In this document: positions 62,593 through 64,000 of the stretch, in pieces
Position numbering within the stretch: the first letter of the stretch is position 1
Layout: every line of letters begins with the position of its first letter
NCBI RefSeq assembly: GCF_002959965.1
Contig: NZ_PREV01000027.1
Coordinates: 310,001-374,000 of the forward strand
Origin: Microbulbifer pacificus
Lineage (GTDB): Bacteria > Pseudomonadota > Gammaproteobacteria > Pseudomonadales > Cellvibrionaceae
Length of the DNA: 64,000 bases
Direction of reading: 5' to 3'
Notes under the pieces: generated by a model
Seen by the model: only the letters and a program-made list of their open reading frames with translations
Told to the model about the DNA's origin: nothing
The model's database searches: none
Program-made: the position numbers and the translations under genes

Positions 62593-64000
62593 TTGATAGG
62601 TAAGTTTTTCCGTCGTTCCAAAGACAAGTCCGAACCGGCGCCCGAGGGCAAAAAAATGGCCGAAGCCGGGTCCGGCAAGCCCCGCCAGGAGCGTGAAGAC
62701 CAGTCCGGAGGCCGTCGCCAGCGCAACCGACACCGCGGTTCCAAGAGTGGTAACGAGAAGGGCGGCGACCGGGGCGACCAGCGTGCCCAGCCCGGAAAAG
62801 AGCAACCCAGAGATGAATCGCCCAAGAAAGACCGCGCCCGCAAGGACTCCCCACGCAAGCCGGTGCCCCAGAAGCCCTGGAGTCTGGACGAGTTCCAGGT
62901 GCCGGAGCAGGAGGGCAAGGTGCGCTTCCACGATCTGGATCTGCCGCTGCCGCTGATGCACGCCATCGCCGACCTGGGTTACCAGTACTGCTCGCCGATC
63001 CAGGGCCAGTCACTCCCGCATACCCTTAACGGCCACGACCTTGTGGGTAAGGCCCAGACCGGCACGGGCAAGACTGCGGCCTTCCTCATTACCGTTATCG
63101 ACGACCTGCTCAAGCACCCGTTCGACGGCGAGCGTTATGCCGGCGAGGCCCGCGCGCTGATTATCGCGCCGACCCGCGAGCTGGTGATGCAAATCGCCGA
63201 CGATGCCAAGAACCTGTGCAAATACACCGATCTTGAAATCCACACACTGGTCGGGGGGATGGACTATCAGAAGCAGCAGAAGGCCCTGAACGAGCGCCTG
63301 GTCGATATTCTCGTCGCCACTCCCGGTCGTCTGCTGGATTTCGTCAGCAATCGTGACTGTTTCCTCGACCAGGTAGAGATTCTGGTGATCGATGAGGCAG
63401 ACCGCATGCTGGATATGGGCTTTATTCCTCAGGTGCGCCGCATCGTGCGCCAGACGCCGCGCAAGACCCACCGTCAGACCATGTTCTTCTCCGCTACCTT
63501 CACCCCGGAAGTGGACGACCTGGTAGAGCAGTGGACCGCGGAACCGATCATCGTGGAAATCCAGCCGGAGCGTGTCGCCACCGATACCGTTACCCAGCAC
63601 GTGTACCTGGTATCCGGCGAGGAAAAATACCCGCTGCTGTACAACATCGTGCAGCAGGAAGAGGTGGAGAGCCTGATCGTATTCGCCAACCGCCGCGACC
63701 AGTGCCGCCGTCTGCACGAGCACCTCCTGGCCCACGGCATCAACGCCGGGCTGCTGTCCGGAGAAGTGGCACAGAACAAGCGCGTGCGTACCCTGGACGA
63801 TTTCAAAAGTGGCAAGTCCAAGGTGCTGGTGGCCACCGATGTGGCTGGCCGCGGCATCCACATCGACGGCATCAGCCATGTGGTGAACTACACCCTGCCG
63901 GAAGAGCCGGAAGATTACGTGCATCGCATTGGCCGTACCGGTCGCGCGGGCAAGAGCGGCACGTCCATCAGCTTCGCCTGCGAAGACGACGCGATGCGTC
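62593..64000 (+). CDS. rhlB: DEAD-box RNA helicase RhlB (5' part, runs off window)
   Basis: At least 469 residues, truncated by the window end. The TTG at 62593 starts [13 protein letters not shown] 100-residue basic, disordered N-terminus (rich in Lys, Arg, Gly, Gln) is followed by the helicase core. It contains SPIQ (Q motif), AQTGTGKT (motif I), PTREL (Ia), DEAD (II), SAT (III), [10 protein letters not shown] (V) and [11 protein letters not shown] (VI). It resembles RhlB of Pseudomonas-like bacteria, a partner of RNase E. A TATACT -10-like element is at 62487-62492. Confidence 0.93.
   Translation, partial: MIGKFFRRSKDKSEPAPEGKKMAEAGSGKPRQEREDQSGGRRQRNRHRGSKSGNEKGGDRGDQRAQPGKEQPRDESPKKDRARKDSPRKPVPQKPWSLDEFQVPEQEGKVRFHDLDLPLPLMHAIADLGYQYCSPIQGQSLPHTLNGHDLVGKAQTGTGKTAAFLITVIDDLLKHPFDGERYAGEARALIIAPTRELVMQIADDAKNLCKYTDLEIHTLVGGMDYQKQQKALNERLVDILVATPGRLLDFVSNRDCFLDQVEILVIDEADRMLDMGFIPQVRRIVRQTPRKTHRQTMFFSATFTPEVDDLVEQWTAEPIIVEIQPERVATDTVTQHVYLVSGEEKYPLLYNIVQQEEVESLIVFANRRDQCRRLHEHLLAHGINAGLLSGEVAQNKRVRTLDDFKSGKSKVLVATDVAGRGIHIDGISHVVNYTLPEEPEDYVHRIGRTGRAGKSGTSISFACEDDAMR

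Overview
The window looks like a chromosomal segment of a marine, polysaccharide-degrading gammaproteobacterium of the Cellvibrionales type (Microbulbifer-like; this is an inference from gene content). The evidence is a complete GlcNAc catabolic locus, a TonB-dependent receptor next to SapC and tryptophan-halogenase-like genes, Entner-Doudoroff genes in one run, and the conserved gammaproteobacterial block hemA/lolB/ispE/tRNA-Gln/prs/rplY/pth/ychF.

Region 1 (0-26.5 kb), sugar metabolism. After a DUF6279-type lipoprotein and a PstS-OmpA fusion come nagK, nagB-II, nagA and nagP, then a divergent LacI-type regulator (NagR). These are followed by pgi-edd-zwf-pgl-eda-gap-pyk, which takes GlcNAc-derived fructose-6-P back to glucose-6-P and through the Entner-Doudoroff pathway to pyruvate. 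A TonB receptor, SapC, two flavin-dependent halogenase-like proteins and a TauE/SafE permease follow. Four copies of one palindrome, TGACARCGYTRTCA, lie in front of nagK (one), pgi (one) and the TonB receptor (two, 24 bp apart). They tie the three transcription units into one probable NagR regulon.

Region 2 (26.74-42.76 kb), a 16.0-kb integrated element of lower GC. It sits in the 3' end of a tRNA-Met gene, is bounded by a perfect 21-bp direct repeat, and has a tyrosine integrase next to the intact tRNA. The insertion appears to have split a tRNA-Met/tRNA-Gln operon, and an outward tRNA-type promoter inside the element now faces the detached tRNA-Gln. The element looks plasmid-like: a long perfect inverted repeat, small proteins, a ribbon-helix-helix-like protein and a protein with family-A-polymerase-like motifs. 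Its cargo includes a divergent SRAP protein, a three-gene membrane operon, an AHH nuclease with an Imm11-like partner, a serine recombinase, a beta-helix/two-TM membrane gene pair, and several very small ORFs.

Region 3 (42.8-55.4 kb), conserved housekeeping: tRNA-Met, an EamA transporter, ychF, pth, rplY, prs, tRNA-Gln (with a duplicated 3' tail 120 bp downstream), ispE, lolB and a TPR lipoprotein, divergent from hemA-prfA-prmC.

Region 4 (55.5-64 kb), accessory and other genes: a CDF metal exporter, an orphan polymorphic toxin (type-46 C-terminus) with a Tsi6-like immunity gene, a periplasmic AstE/aspartoacylase-family protein, a MATE exporter, a DoxX protein, and the 5' part of rhlB, which runs off the window.

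All assignments come from reading motifs by eye. No database search was possible.
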